Positions 27,826 through 36,526 of a DNA stretch of 64,000 nt are shown here, one piece after another (within the stretch, counting starts at the first letter, position 1; each line of letters begins with the position of its first letter). The DNA comes from Arcobacter sp. Its GTDB lineage: Bacteria > Campylobacterota > Campylobacteria > Campylobacterales > Arcobacteraceae. Position numbers and translations under genes: made by a program. The stretch is from the NCBI GenBank assembly GCA_002869535.1, contig PKUK01000001.1, positions 434,001 through 498,000 on the forward strand, in the 5' to 3' direction. A model generated the notes under the pieces. It was not told the origin of the DNA and made no database searches. It was given only the letters and a program-made list of their open reading frames with translations.

Positions 27826-29060
27826 ATAAAAATATAGCAAAAATTGCTTATGGAACTCTTGCCATACCAATAGCTTTTTTAGGTCTTCCTATATACATTT
27901 ATTTACCAAATTTTTATGTAAATGAGATAGGACTTAATGTTGCACTCGTTGGTATTGCTCTTTTTTTATCAAGATTACTTGATATGATAAGTGACCCTTT
28001 TATTGGGCTTATTAGTGATAAATATATAAAAAAGAGTTATCTAATTGTCTTGGGTAGCATAACTTTGCTTTTCAGTTTTTATTTTCTAATTCATCCTTCA
28101 AGTTCAAATTCATTTTTATGGTTATTTATTTTCTCTGCTTTAACTTATATATCCTGGAGCTTTATAAATATACCTTACCTTGCTTTAAATGCTGAACTTG
28201 GTAAAAATTACCAAGATAATACAAACCTCTCTTTTTCAAGGGAGGTTTTTACAATCATAGGTGTGGTAATAGCACTTCTCTTACCATATATTTATAACAT
28301 ATCTCAAAATCCAAAAGAGAGTTTAAATTTACTTTTAAAAACTTCACTTATAGTTTTTCCTATAGTGATTTTTATTTTCGTTTTTTTTATAAAAGAAAAT
28401 AAGAGTTCAATGGAAACTTTGCCTTTTTTTGACTCCTTAAAAAGGTTTAAAAAAGATTTTGCAAAAGCTAATAATATTTTTATCGCTTTTATACTTAACA
28501 ATCTTGCAAATGCCATACCAGCAACACTATTTTTGTTTTATGTTCAATTAGTTCTTAAAACACCAGAATATACAGGTGCCCTACTTTTAGTATATTTTAT
28601 ATCTGCTGTCATTGCTTTGCCTTTTTGGATATATTTATCTAAGAAAATAGATAAGCAAAAAGTTTGGATAAGCTCAATAGCTCTAGCTGTAGTCTCTTTT
28701 TCATTTGTACCATTTTTAGGTGAAGAGGATTATATTTTATTTGGTCTTATATCTTTTTGTACAGGAGTAAGTTTAAGTGCAGATATGGCAATACCAGCAT
28801 CAATACAGTCAGATATTGCCCAAAAATCAAAAACTCTAGGAAATCAAATTTCTGGTGTATTGTTTGGTTTTTGGAATATGCTTACAAAACTATCTTTGGC
28901 TTTGGCAGTATTTATCACTTTTATAATATTAGAAATAGTTGGTTTTGACGTAAATAATCTTTCCAATCTAGCTTTAAATACGCTTATTATACTCTACTCA
29001 ATTTTACCTATTCTACTTAAACTCGTAGCAGTTTTCTTTATAAATAGATATCAGTTTTAA
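27822..29060 (+). CDS. MFS transporter, GPH/MelB-like
   Basis: A 412-residue inner-membrane protein with about 12 hydrophobic helices. The segment RLLDMISDPFIGLISDKY near residue 48 is the loop motif of the glycoside-pentoside-hexuronide cation symporter branch of the MFS. It is coupled to the NTF2-like gene and ends 79 bp before the lipocalin gene, which has its own -10 box. In this context it may move a lipid-derived compound or be a lipid flippase-like protein; that is inference. Confidence 0.87.
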   Translation: MNKNIAKIAYGTLAIPIAFLGLPIYIYLPNFYVNEIGLNVALVGIALFLSRLLDMISDPFIGLISDKYIKKSYLIVLGSITLLFSFYFLIHPSSSNSFLWLFIFSALTYISWSFINIPYLALNAELGKNYQDNTNLSFSREVFTIIGVVIALLLPYIYNISQNPKESLNLLLKTSLIVFPIVIFIFVFFIKENKSSMETLPFFDSLKRFKKDFAKANNIFIAFILNNLANAIPATLFLFYVQLVLKTPEYTGALLLVYFISAVIALPFWIYLSKKIDKQKVWISSIALAVVSFSFVPFLGEEDYILFGLISFCTGVSLSADMAIPASIQSDIAQKSKTLGNQISGVLFGFWNMLTKLSLALAVFITFIILEIVGFDVNNLSNLALNTLIILYSILPILLKLVAVFFINRYQF

Positions 29061-29106
29061 TTTATGAATTGACAAAAACTAACTATTAAATCATTTCACC
29101 TGCCTA

Positions 29107-29112
29107 TATAAT
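29107..29112 (+). promoter_or_regulatory. -10 box before the lipocalin gene
   Basis: TATAAT 28 bp before the lipocalin start and followed by an AGGAG ribosome site. It would give the second half of the lipid cluster (lipocalin to DUF3833) its own transcript. Confidence 0.45.
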
Positions 29113-29139
29113 TGTAATAATAAAACTTTAGGAGTAAAT

Positions 29140-29637
29140 ATGCGTATGCTAATTGTGTTGCTGATTTTTTTCTTATCATTAAATGCAAAGATGCCACAAA
29201 GTATTAACTTTGTAGATCCTAAACTTTTTAGTGGTACTTGGTTTGAAATAGCACGTACCTATAATTATTTTGAAAGAGATTGTCTATCACCTAGTGTTGA
29301 ATACAAACTTGTTGATATTGATAAATTTGAAGTATTTAACAGATGTTATGACAAGAACGACACTCAACGCATTATTGCGTATGAAGGAAAAGCAGTTTCT
29401 AAAGAAAAGAACTCTATGGCAAGTATAGATATGACATATTTTTATATTTTTACTAGTGAGTACAGAATCATATATTTAAATGATTATAAAACTGCTGTTA
29501 TGGCAAGTACAGACTTGAAAAATATTTGGATTATGAGTAAATCTAAAGATATAGAAAAAGATGAGTTAAATAAGATATTAAATTTTTTAGATGACTATAT
29601 AGACATATCTAAGCTTATTTACTCAAGTCATTCATAA
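29140..29637 (+). CDS. Bacterial lipocalin (Blc-like), periplasmic
   Basis: A 165-residue protein with a signal peptide (hydrophobic residues 3-16, cleavage near LNAKM) and the lipocalin signature FSGTWFEIAR near residue 29. Unlike E. coli Blc there is no lipobox cysteine, so it is probably soluble in the periplasm. Lipocalins bind fatty acids or lysophospholipids and are linked to membrane maintenance. It lies 9 bp before the FAD oxidoreductase gene, consistent with a role in handling modified lipids. Confidence 0.88.
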   Translation: MRMLIVLLIFFLSLNAKMPQSINFVDPKLFSGTWFEIARTYNYFERDCLSPSVEYKLVDIDKFEVFNRCYDKNDTQRIIAYEGKAVSKEKNSMASIDMTYFYIFTSEYRIIYLNDYKTAVMASTDLKNIWIMSKSKDIEKDELNKILNFLDDYIDISKLIYSSHS

Positions 29638-29646
29638 GGATTAAAG

Positions 29647-30882
29647 ATGAAAATAGCAGTATTGGGTGCAGGGATTAGTGGACTGGGCAGTGCTTACTTA
29701 TTAAGTGCTAAACATGAAGTTGATTTATATGAAATAAGCGATAGGTTTGGTGGACATGCGAGGACAACTCAAGTTCGTGAAGGTGAAAATGAGTTTGGAG
29801 TTGATACTGGCTTTTTAGTATTTAATCATGAAACTTACCCTCTTCTTACAAAACTATTTAAAGAACTTGACGTAAAAATAGAGAATTCAGATATGAGTTT
29901 TGGTTTTTGGGATACAAAGTCAAATCTTGCATATAATGGTGAGTCATTAGCTGGAATGTTTTTTCAAAAAAAGAATCTTTTTTCTCCAACACATTATAAA
30001 ATGATTATTGATATATTAAATTTTAATAAAAAAGCAAATAATGATTTAGAGATAAATTCTCCTGATTTAAATAAAACATTAGGTGAATATATCTCCACTT
30101 ATAGTAAAGCTTTTAAAGAAAGATACCTTATACCAATGGGTTCATCAATTTGGTCAACACCAAGTAATAAAATGCATGAATTTCCTGCTCGCACTTTTAT
30201 AAACTTCTTTAAAAACCATGGACTACTTGGAGTTGACACTCATCATCAATGGTTAACAGTATCAAATGGAAGTATTAACTATGTAAATAAGATTATTAAA
30301 AAGATATCTGGAAAAACAATTTTAAACTCAGATGTTATTTCAGTAAGAAGAGAAGAAAAAAGAGTAATACTAATGCATAAAAATGGCAATGAATCAATTT
30401 ATGATAAAGTAATATTTGCTATGCATGCTCCTGATGCACTTGGTTTACTTGAAAATGCTAGCCAAAAAGAGACAGAGATACTAGAAGCTTTTGAATACAA
30501 AAAAAATAATGCCCTACTCCATACTGACAATAAAGCTTTATATCCAGACAAAAAGATTTATGCTGCATGGAATTATAAAAGCAGTGAAAACAGTGAAAAT
30601 GCAATACTTTCTTATTGGATTAACACTCTTCAAAACCTAAAAACTAAAAAATACTATTTTGTTACTTTAAATGAAAGTGATAATGTAGATGATATTATTG
30701 AAAGAATTGAGTATGAACACCCTCAATTTGATACAAAAGCAATAAATATGCAAAAAAGAAGAGAAGAGATAAATGGAGTAAATAATACCTATTTTGCAGG
30801 TGCATACTGGAGATATGGTTTTCATGAAGATGGACTATGGAGTGCTAATACAATAGCACAAGAGCTAGGATGTGGATTATGA
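29647..30882 (+). CDS. FAD/NAD-binding amine-oxidase-like oxidoreductase (COG2907)
   Basis: A 411-residue flavoprotein with the N-terminal dinucleotide motif GAGISGLGSAYLL, the YEISDRFGGHART loop and the C-terminal segment YFAGAYWRYGFHEDGLWSA typical of COG2907. This family is always found near DUF1365 and CFA-like genes. A relative (UfaD) acts in furan fatty acid synthesis in Rhodobacter, where it introduces unsaturation into a methylated acyl chain. It is coupled by ATGA to the DUF1365 gene. Confidence 0.9.
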   Translation: MKIAVLGAGISGLGSAYLLSAKHEVDLYEISDRFGGHARTTQVREGENEFGVDTGFLVFNHETYPLLTKLFKELDVKIENSDMSFGFWDTKSNLAYNGESLAGMFFQKKNLFSPTHYKMIIDILNFNKKANNDLEINSPDLNKTLGEYISTYSKAFKERYLIPMGSSIWSTPSNKMHEFPARTFINFFKNHGLLGVDTHHQWLTVSNGSINYVNKIIKKISGKTILNSDVISVRREEKRVILMHKNGNESIYDKVIFAMHAPDALGLLENASQKETEILEAFEYKKNNALLHTDNKALYPDKKIYAAWNYKSSENSENAILSYWINTLQNLKTKKYYFVTLNESDNVDDIIERIEYEHPQFDTKAINMQKRREEINGVNNTYFAGAYWRYGFHEDGLWSANTIAQELGCGL

Positions 30883-31463
30883 GCCATAAATTTTTTGATG
30901 GAATAATATATCATAAAAGGTTTTTACCAGTTGAGCATAGCTTTAAATACAAATTCTTTATGCTTGATATTGATTTAGATAATATAAAGACCTTAAAAAA
31001 TGGCCTATTTTCAATCAATAGATTCAACTTATTCTCTTTCTTATCAAAAGATCATTTTGGTAAAAAAGAGACTTTTCTTGAGAATGTAGAATATCTATTA
31101 AAAGCTCACAATATAGATAAGTCATCAAAGATTCACTTTATAACACTTCCTCGAATCATGAATTTCGTTTTTAATCCAATTAGCCTTTTAATAATAAAAA
31201 ACAAAGATAATAGACCAACTAAACTTCTTGCAGAAGTGCATAATTACAATGGTGGAAGAGTTATTTATGATGTAGATTTAGAAGAGATAAAAGCTAATAA
31301 ATATAAAGGAAAAATAAAAAAAGATATGTATGTATCTCCTTTTTTTAATAGAGTTGGCGATTATGAGTTTACTTTTAAATATACAAAAGACGCAATGCTA
31401 ATAAAAATTGATTTATTTGAAAATAAAAATAGAATGTTAAGCGCATATTTTAATGGAAACTAA
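30879..31463 (+). CDS. DUF1365 protein
   Basis: A 194-residue protein of the DUF1365 (COG3496) family: HKFFDGIIYHKRF at the N-terminus, then FNPISLLI and EVHNYNGGR motifs and YVSPFF. I use ATG 30879, which overlaps the preceding stop as ATGA, rather than an in-frame ATG nine bases earlier. The biochemical function is unknown; the gene is a constant neighbour of COG2907 and CFA-like enzymes. No membrane segments or signal peptide. Confidence 0.88.
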   Translation: MSHKFFDGIIYHKRFLPVEHSFKYKFFMLDIDLDNIKTLKNGLFSINRFNLFSFLSKDHFGKKETFLENVEYLLKAHNIDKSSKIHFITLPRIMNFVFNPISLLIIKNKDNRPTKLLAEVHNYNGGRVIYDVDLEEIKANKYKGKIKKDMYVSPFFNRVGDYEFTFKYTKDAMLIKIDLFENKNRMLSAYFNGN

Positions 31464-31622
31464 ATGGAGTTTTCATCAAAAAATGTTTTAAAACTATTTT
31501 TTAAACATACATTTTTAACATTTTTTGTAGTTACAAGAACAATATGGCAATCAATAAAATTAAAAAACTTGGGACTATCTTGGGTAAAAGTTACAAAAGA
31601 AGATCAAGTAAGGAGATACTAA
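31464..31622 (+). CDS. Small ORF before CFA-like gene (52 aa, unrecognised)
   Basis: ATG 31464 directly follows the DUF1365 stop and the frame ends in TAA at 31620-31622, sharing its last A with the ATG of the CFA-like gene (TAATG). The product has a hydrophobic stretch (LTFFVVTRTIW, residues about 18-28) and a basic tail. The tight stop-start coupling supports translation, but there is no ribosome site except the overlap with the DUF1365 end. It could be a small membrane peptide or only a leader for coupling. Confidence 0.5.
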   Translation: MEFSSKNVLKLFFKHTFLTFFVVTRTIWQSIKLKNLGLSWVKVTKEDQVRRY

Positions 31623-32848
31623 TGAAAAAATTATGGCATAAATTTGGAGAAAATTTACTATCAAAAATACAAATAGGAAATTTAAAAGTAAGCTATCCAA
31701 ATAATCAAACAAAAACTTATGGGAATATTTTAGATGAAGAAATATCTTTAAAAATCCATAACTATGACTTCTTTAAAAATCTTCTATATTATGGAGATAT
31801 AGGTTTTGCTGAAAGTTATATGAATAAAGAATTTTCTACAAATAACTTAACAGGACTTATAAAACTAGCACTTTTAAATTCAAAACATATAGGAATCAAA
31901 AGTGAAGATAATGGAAAGAACTTTTTAATAAACTTATTACCTCACTTCAATAAGATAAAACATTTACTAAGAAAAAATTCAAAAACGAATTCAAGAAAAA
32001 ACATTTCAGAGCATTATGATTTATCAAATGATTTTTATAAACTTTTTTTAGATGAAACTATGATGTATTCAGCAGCTATTTTTAAAAGCAAAGATGAAGA
32101 TTTGTATACAGCTCAAAAAAGAAAAATAGAACACTTAGCAAATAAACTAAAACTAAAAAAAGGTGATAATGTACTAGAAATCGGCTCAGGCTGGGGTTCC
32201 ATGGCTTTACATCTAGCAAAAGAAAAAGAGTGTAAAGTGACAACTGTAACACTAAGTACTGAACAAAAAAGACTTTGCGAAGAGAAGTTTAAAGAGCATA
32301 AGGTTGAAGAGAGTATTGATATTTTCTTAAAAGACTATAGGGACTTAGAGGGTAAATTTGATGCAATTATAGCCGTAGAGATGTTTGAAGCTGTTGGAAA
32401 AGAGTATTTTGATATATTCTTTAAAAAATGTGAAGCTTTATTAAAGCCTAGTGGAGTTATTGTTTTACAAATAATTACAATGCCAGATCAAAGATACAAA
32501 CACTATAGTAATAGTACAGACTTTATTCAAAAGTATATATTCCCAGGTGGTCATTTACCTAGTGTTTCAAAGATATTAGAAACAACTACAAAACATACAA
32601 ATCTAAACCTACAACATATGGAAGAATTTACAGAAGATTATGCAAAAACTTTAAACATCTGGCACAAAAACTTTTTAGATAAAAAAGAAGAGATAAAAAA
32701 CCTAGGATTTGATGAATACTTTTTAAGAATGTGGGAAATGTACTTTAACTATTGTGAAGCTGCCTTTTTAACTAGAAATGTAAACTTAGTACAAGTTACA
32801 TTAACAAGGGATCAAAATATAAATTTAAACAAAGGATTAGTAGCATGA
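31622..32848 (+). CDS. CFA-synthase-like SAM methyltransferase
   Basis: A 408-residue member of the cyclopropane fatty acid synthase family acting on unsaturated acyl chains in phospholipids. The SAM site reads LEIGSGWGS (residues 185-193). Two residues that hold the bicarbonate ion in true cyclopropane synthases are changed: the Cys of the SCAYF-type motif is Ala151 and the His of the HTI motif is Gln283, while Glu256 is kept. This fits the UfaM-like branch, which methylates rather than cyclopropanates. ATG 31622, 5 nt after AAGGAGA, is preferred over an upstream ATG at 31544 that would overlap the small ORF. Confidence 0.9.
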   Translation: MKKLWHKFGENLLSKIQIGNLKVSYPNNQTKTYGNILDEEISLKIHNYDFFKNLLYYGDIGFAESYMNKEFSTNNLTGLIKLALLNSKHIGIKSEDNGKNFLINLLPHFNKIKHLLRKNSKTNSRKNISEHYDLSNDFYKLFLDETMMYSAAIFKSKDEDLYTAQKRKIEHLANKLKLKKGDNVLEIGSGWGSMALHLAKEKECKVTTVTLSTEQKRLCEEKFKEHKVEESIDIFLKDYRDLEGKFDAIIAVEMFEAVGKEYFDIFFKKCEALLKPSGVIVLQIITMPDQRYKHYSNSTDFIQKYIFPGGHLPSVSKILETTTKHTNLNLQHMEEFTEDYAKTLNIWHKNFLDKKEEIKNLGFDEYFLRMWEMYFNYCEAAFLTRNVNLVQVTLTRDQNINLNKGLVA

Positions 32849-33378
32849 AACTTATAAAATATTCTTTACTTATCGTTTTAACAATTTTAATTACAGGATG
32901 TACTTCTATGAAAATGAGTGACTTTAAAGATACAAAACCAGTGTTTATTCCAAAAGATTATTTTAATGGAGATTTAATAGCTTATGGAATAGTAAAAGAT
33001 ATGGGTGGAAAAATCATAAAAAGCTTCAAAGCTGATATGCATGGCTCTTGGGATAATCATGGAGTTGGAACTTTAGATGAAAAGTTTGTTTATAGTGATG
33101 GTACTAAGCAAACAAGAGTTTGGACTTTAACTCCTCAAAAAGATGGTACTTACATTGGAACTGCTTCTGATATAGTTGGTGATGCTGTTTTAAGAAGTGA
33201 AGGGAATACTGTAATGATGAATTACACTATGAGAGTTCCTTATGGAAAGAGTACAATAGATATTAATGTAAAAGATTGGCTACATTTACAAGAAGATGGT
33301 ATAATTATAAATCATTCAAAAATGAAAAAGTTTGGCTTTACAGTTGGAGAATTAGTTATTACTATTATAAAATTATAA
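32845..33378 (+). CDS. DUF3833 lipoprotein
   Basis: A 177-residue protein with a lipoprotein signal: hydrophobic LLIVLTILI then the lipobox ITGC, so Cys19 is the likely lipidated residue. The mature part matches DUF3833 (a beta-rich fold with FNGDLIAYGIVKD and MRVPYGKSTIDINVKDWLHL). It overlaps the CFA-like gene by 4 bp and ends the lipid cluster. Location is probably the periplasmic face of a membrane; function unknown, but it consistently travels with CFA-like and DUF1365 genes. Confidence 0.87.
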   Translation: MKLIKYSLLIVLTILITGCTSMKMSDFKDTKPVFIPKDYFNGDLIAYGIVKDMGGKIIKSFKADMHGSWDNHGVGTLDEKFVYSDGTKQTRVWTLTPQKDGTYIGTASDIVGDAVLRSEGNTVMMNYTMRVPYGKSTIDINVKDWLHLQEDGIIINHSKMKKFGFTVGELVITIIKL

Positions 33379-33387
33379 AGAAATATT

Positions 33388-34029
33388 ATGAAAGACTTAT
33401 CTAGGTTAAGACAAGAGTACACAACAAAGGGTTTAAGAAGAGAAGACTTGTTAGACTCTCCAATTAAACAGTTTGAATTATGGTTTGAACAAGCTTTATA
33501 TGCTCAAGTTTTAGAGCCCAATGCCATGAGTTTAGCAACTGTTGGCAAAGATATGAAACCATCAATTAGAACTGTTTTACTAAAATCTTATGATGAAAAA
33601 GGATTTGTATTTTTTTCAAACTATAAGAGTAAAAAAGCTTGGCAAATAGAAGAAAATCCAAATGCTGCAATACAATTTGCTTGGCTACAGCTAGAAAGAC
33701 AAGTTAAAATAGAAGGAATAATTGAAAAGATAAGTACAACAGACTCTTTAAAGTACTTTCTTTCACGTCCAAAAGGTAGTCAAATAGGAGCATGGGTTTC
33801 ACACCAAAGTGAAGTTATTACTTCTAGAAGTCTACTTGAAGCAAAATTTGATGAAATAAAAAATAAATTTGTAAAAGGTGAAATACCTTTTCCATCTTTT
33901 TGGGGTGGATATATTATAAAACCAAAAGTTATTGAGTTTTGGCAAGGTGGCAAAGATAGACTTCATGATAGATTTGAGTATAATCTAAATGAAAAAAACA
34001 ATTGGGAAATAAATAGATTAGCACCATAA
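33388..34029 (+). CDS. pdxH: Pyridoxamine 5'-phosphate oxidase
   Basis: A 213-residue FMN enzyme that oxidises PNP and PMP to PLP. Motifs: RTVLLKSYDEKGFVFFSNY (FMN binding), SRPKGSQIGAWVSHQS (substrate loop) and the C-terminal FWQGGKDRLHDRF followed by NRLAP. The length is standard. It starts 9 bp after the DUF3833 gene and may be cotranscribed with it; an EAL-domain gene follows 10 bp downstream. Confidence 0.97.
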   Translation: MKDLSRLRQEYTTKGLRREDLLDSPIKQFELWFEQALYAQVLEPNAMSLATVGKDMKPSIRTVLLKSYDEKGFVFFSNYKSKKAWQIEENPNAAIQFAWLQLERQVKIEGIIEKISTTDSLKYFLSRPKGSQIGAWVSHQSEVITSRSLLEAKFDEIKNKFVKGEIPFPSFWGGYIIKPKVIEFWQGGKDRLHDRFEYNLNEKNNWEINRLAP

Positions 34030-34039
34030 AGGAATAGAT

Positions 34040-35113
34040 ATGATTGAATGTTCATGTAAAGAAGAGTTTAATATTTGCGGAAGTGAATCTACAATTCATT
34101 TTATTACAAATATTCCAGAAATGATACAAAAAGTTTCAAAACTACTTAAGAACTTGCATCTAAAATCAAAAATTTATGAAAATATTTGTTCTGTAGTTTT
34201 GTTAAATCCAAATAGGTTTTTTCATGAAAATATCAATTTCTTATCTGAAAGTTTTTCAGAGTTTGAACAAAAAGAAATACGCGTATTTATAGAAAACCAT
34301 AAACATCCACTTACAATAAATAATATTCTTAAAGCTAAATCACTATTTTTGTATTTAAATTTCATCAATGATATTTCATTTTTTGAGATTTTATATAGTA
34401 AAAGCTTTACCTCTCACTTTCAACCAATTATTGATATGGAAAACAACTCTATCTTTGGACATGAAGCACTAATAAGAGGTGTTTATCCAGATGGTACACT
34501 TATGTATCCAGATGAAATTTTTAAAAAATCAGGAAGAAATAATACAAACTTTAAACTTGATCAAATATGTAGAGAAACAGCTTTAAAAACAGCTGCAACA
34601 AAAAGAATAAATAAAAAGATATTTATTAACTTTTTACCAACTTCAATATATGACCCTGAATTCTGCCTTCAATCAACAGTTAAATGGGCAAAACAGTTAG
34701 AATATGATCCAAAAAACATAGTTTTTGAAGTTGTTGAAACTGAAAAGGTAAAAGATAAAGAGCATCTAAAAACTATTCTCAATTTTTATAGAGAAAAAGG
34801 GTTTCTAATTGCCCTAGATGATGTGGGAGAAGGTTATTCATCTTTAAACATGATTATTGATATAAAGCCAGACATTATTAAGATAGATAGAAATATTATA
34901 GATAATATTCAAAAAGATACAATGAAACAATCAATATACAAAGCTTTAAAACAAATATCAGATGATAACAATATAAAACTTTTAGCTTAAGGAGTAGAGA
35001 CTGTAGAAGAGCTAAATAAAGTAAGAGAACTAGGTGTAGATTATGTGCAGGGTTATTACTATTCAAAACCCTTAGCCGAACCAATTAGGAAACTCAAAAC
35101 AAAATTAATCTAA
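34040..35113 (+). pseudogene. EAL-domain c-di-GMP phosphodiesterase, interrupted by in-frame TAA
   Basis: The frame 34040-35113 is open except for TAA at 34988-34990 (codon 317). Residues 1-125 are an unrecognised Cys-containing N-terminal region. The EAL domain follows: HEALIRG, INFLPTS, FEVVETEK, LDDVGEGYSSL and KIDRNII. The stop sits where the conserved Glu of the AEGVET motif should be (LLA-stop-GVETVEEL), and the remaining 41 codons read as a normal EAL end (GVDYVQGYYYSKPL). GAA or GAG to TAA/TAG at this site removes the catalytic Glu and the last strand, so the product should be inactive. The frame end lies 1 bp from the convergent REC-PAS gene. Confidence 0.82.
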
Positions 35114-35114
35114 A

Positions 35115-36341
35115 TCAGAAAAAACCTTTTTTTGATTTAGGATCACTTTTATTTACAAGCATTTCATTTAAATCATTTATTCTACGGTTTTTATTTCTAA
35201 CATCTTCTTCTAAGTTTTTATTTCTTTCTTTAAAATGTTCTACTAACTCTAAGAGTTCATCGTATTTAAATGCCAGCTTATCATTTTTTTGTTTTTCTGT
35301 ATTTAAACTTTTGATATAAGAGTCTATCTCCTCTTTTTTAGTGTTCATAAACTTTTCATATTTTTGAGATAGATTATCTCCTTGAAGTTCATAATGTTTT
35401 AGTTGTCTTACATTTGAAGCATTCTTTTCTTTTAAAGATTTTATTGTCATTTCAGACTCTTCATATAAATCTCTTAATGTACCTATTTTTTCTTGTAATA
35501 TACTGTTTTTCTTTTTTAATTCAAACTCTTTTTTGTTTGATTCTTGGAACTTCATTATTACTTTTCTTTGAAAATCTCTTTTTTCTAAATTCTCTTTTGT
35601 AGTTAAAAAGGCTATTGTTATATAATCATTATTATTTGTTTTAAAAATAGTATTATTTAAATAGAAGGTTTCCCCTTCTTTTGTTATAAACTTAGTATTT
35701 CCTTTCCATAATTTTCCATTATTTAAATCTTCCCATGTATTATCAATGTATTTTTTGGGTATTTCAGGATGAATAACATCATTAAAGTTTAAATTAGTTA
35801 CATCTTCTTTGTCATATCCAGAAATATCAAGCATAGCTGTATTCATATATGAAATATCACCTTTTTCATCCATTCTAAAAATTAGAGCCGCAACATCAAC
35901 AGCTTCAATTAAGTACTCTATCTCTCTTCTTTTATTCTCAAGTCGTGTTTCAAGATATTTATTTTCACAAAGATAATCTATTTTTTGTAATAATGTTCTA
36001 ATATCAACTGGCTTTGTAATATATAAATTAACATTGAGGTTTATGGCTTCAATCATAGTTTCTGCTTCTATTTTTCCAGTAGTAACTATAAAAGGTATAT
36101 TCATATCGGAACTTCTAACAAGTTTTAAAAAATTTATTCCTGAAACTTTTGGCATATTTAAATCTGAGATTATGATATCAATGTTTTTATCATTTTTATA
36201 AATTTCATATGCCTCTTCACCATCAGAAGCTTCTAAAACTGTAGGGAAATACTTTTTTAATACATCAACTAATATCTTTCTATCTGTATTTGAATCTTCT
36301 ACAACTAATATTGTTATCTTATTTAAAAAACTATTATCCAC
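35115..36341 (-). CDS. REC-PAS-coiled-coil response regulator
   Basis: A 408-residue protein with an intact receiver (VVEDSNTD acidic pocket, ISDLNMPKVSG phospho-acceptor, ITKPVD Lys), a PAS domain around residues 145-255 and a long coiled coil to the C-terminus. There is no DNA-binding or enzymatic output, so it probably acts through protein contacts or as a phosphate sink. It has the same architecture as the interrupted gene at 17347-18618. It is convergent with the EAL gene and divergent from the REC-kinase at 36527. Confidence 0.88.
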   Translation of the reverse strand: MDNSFLNKITILVVEDSNTDRKILVDVLKKYFPTVLEASDGEEAYEIYKNDKNIDIIISDLNMPKVSGINFLKLVRSSDMNIPFIVTTGKIEAETMIEAINLNVNLYITKPVDIRTLLQKIDYLCENKYLETRLENKRREIEYLIEAVDVAALIFRMDEKGDISYMNTAMLDISGYDKEDVTNLNFNDVIHPEIPKKYIDNTWEDLNNGKLWKGNTKFITKEGETFYLNNTIFKTNNNDYITIAFLTTKENLEKRDFQRKVIMKFQESNKKEFELKKKNSILQEKIGTLRDLYEESEMTIKSLKEKNASNVRQLKHYELQGDNLSQKYEKFMNTKKEEIDSYIKSLNTEKQKNDKLAFKYDELLELVEHFKERNKNLEEDVRNKNRRINDLNEMLVNKSDPKSKKGFF

Positions 36342-36526
36342 TTAAATTCCTTTTATTCTGTATATAATATCTCATAAAAAATTAAACTGTACTAAGCTTA
36401 ATTCAGGATATTATTATTTTATAATAAAAAAGTAATTATTCCATACTAATAATCTTTCTTTATAATTTAAACTTAAGATATAATTACATATAGTTTAAAT
36501 ATTATATTAAAAATAGGATACATTAA

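Noticed and set aside
31544-31621. Longer N-terminus of the CFA-like protein starting at ATG 31544
   Set aside because: It overlaps the coupled small ORF in another frame, lacks a ribosome site, and the added residues do not fit the family; ATG 31622 has AAGGAGA at good spacing.
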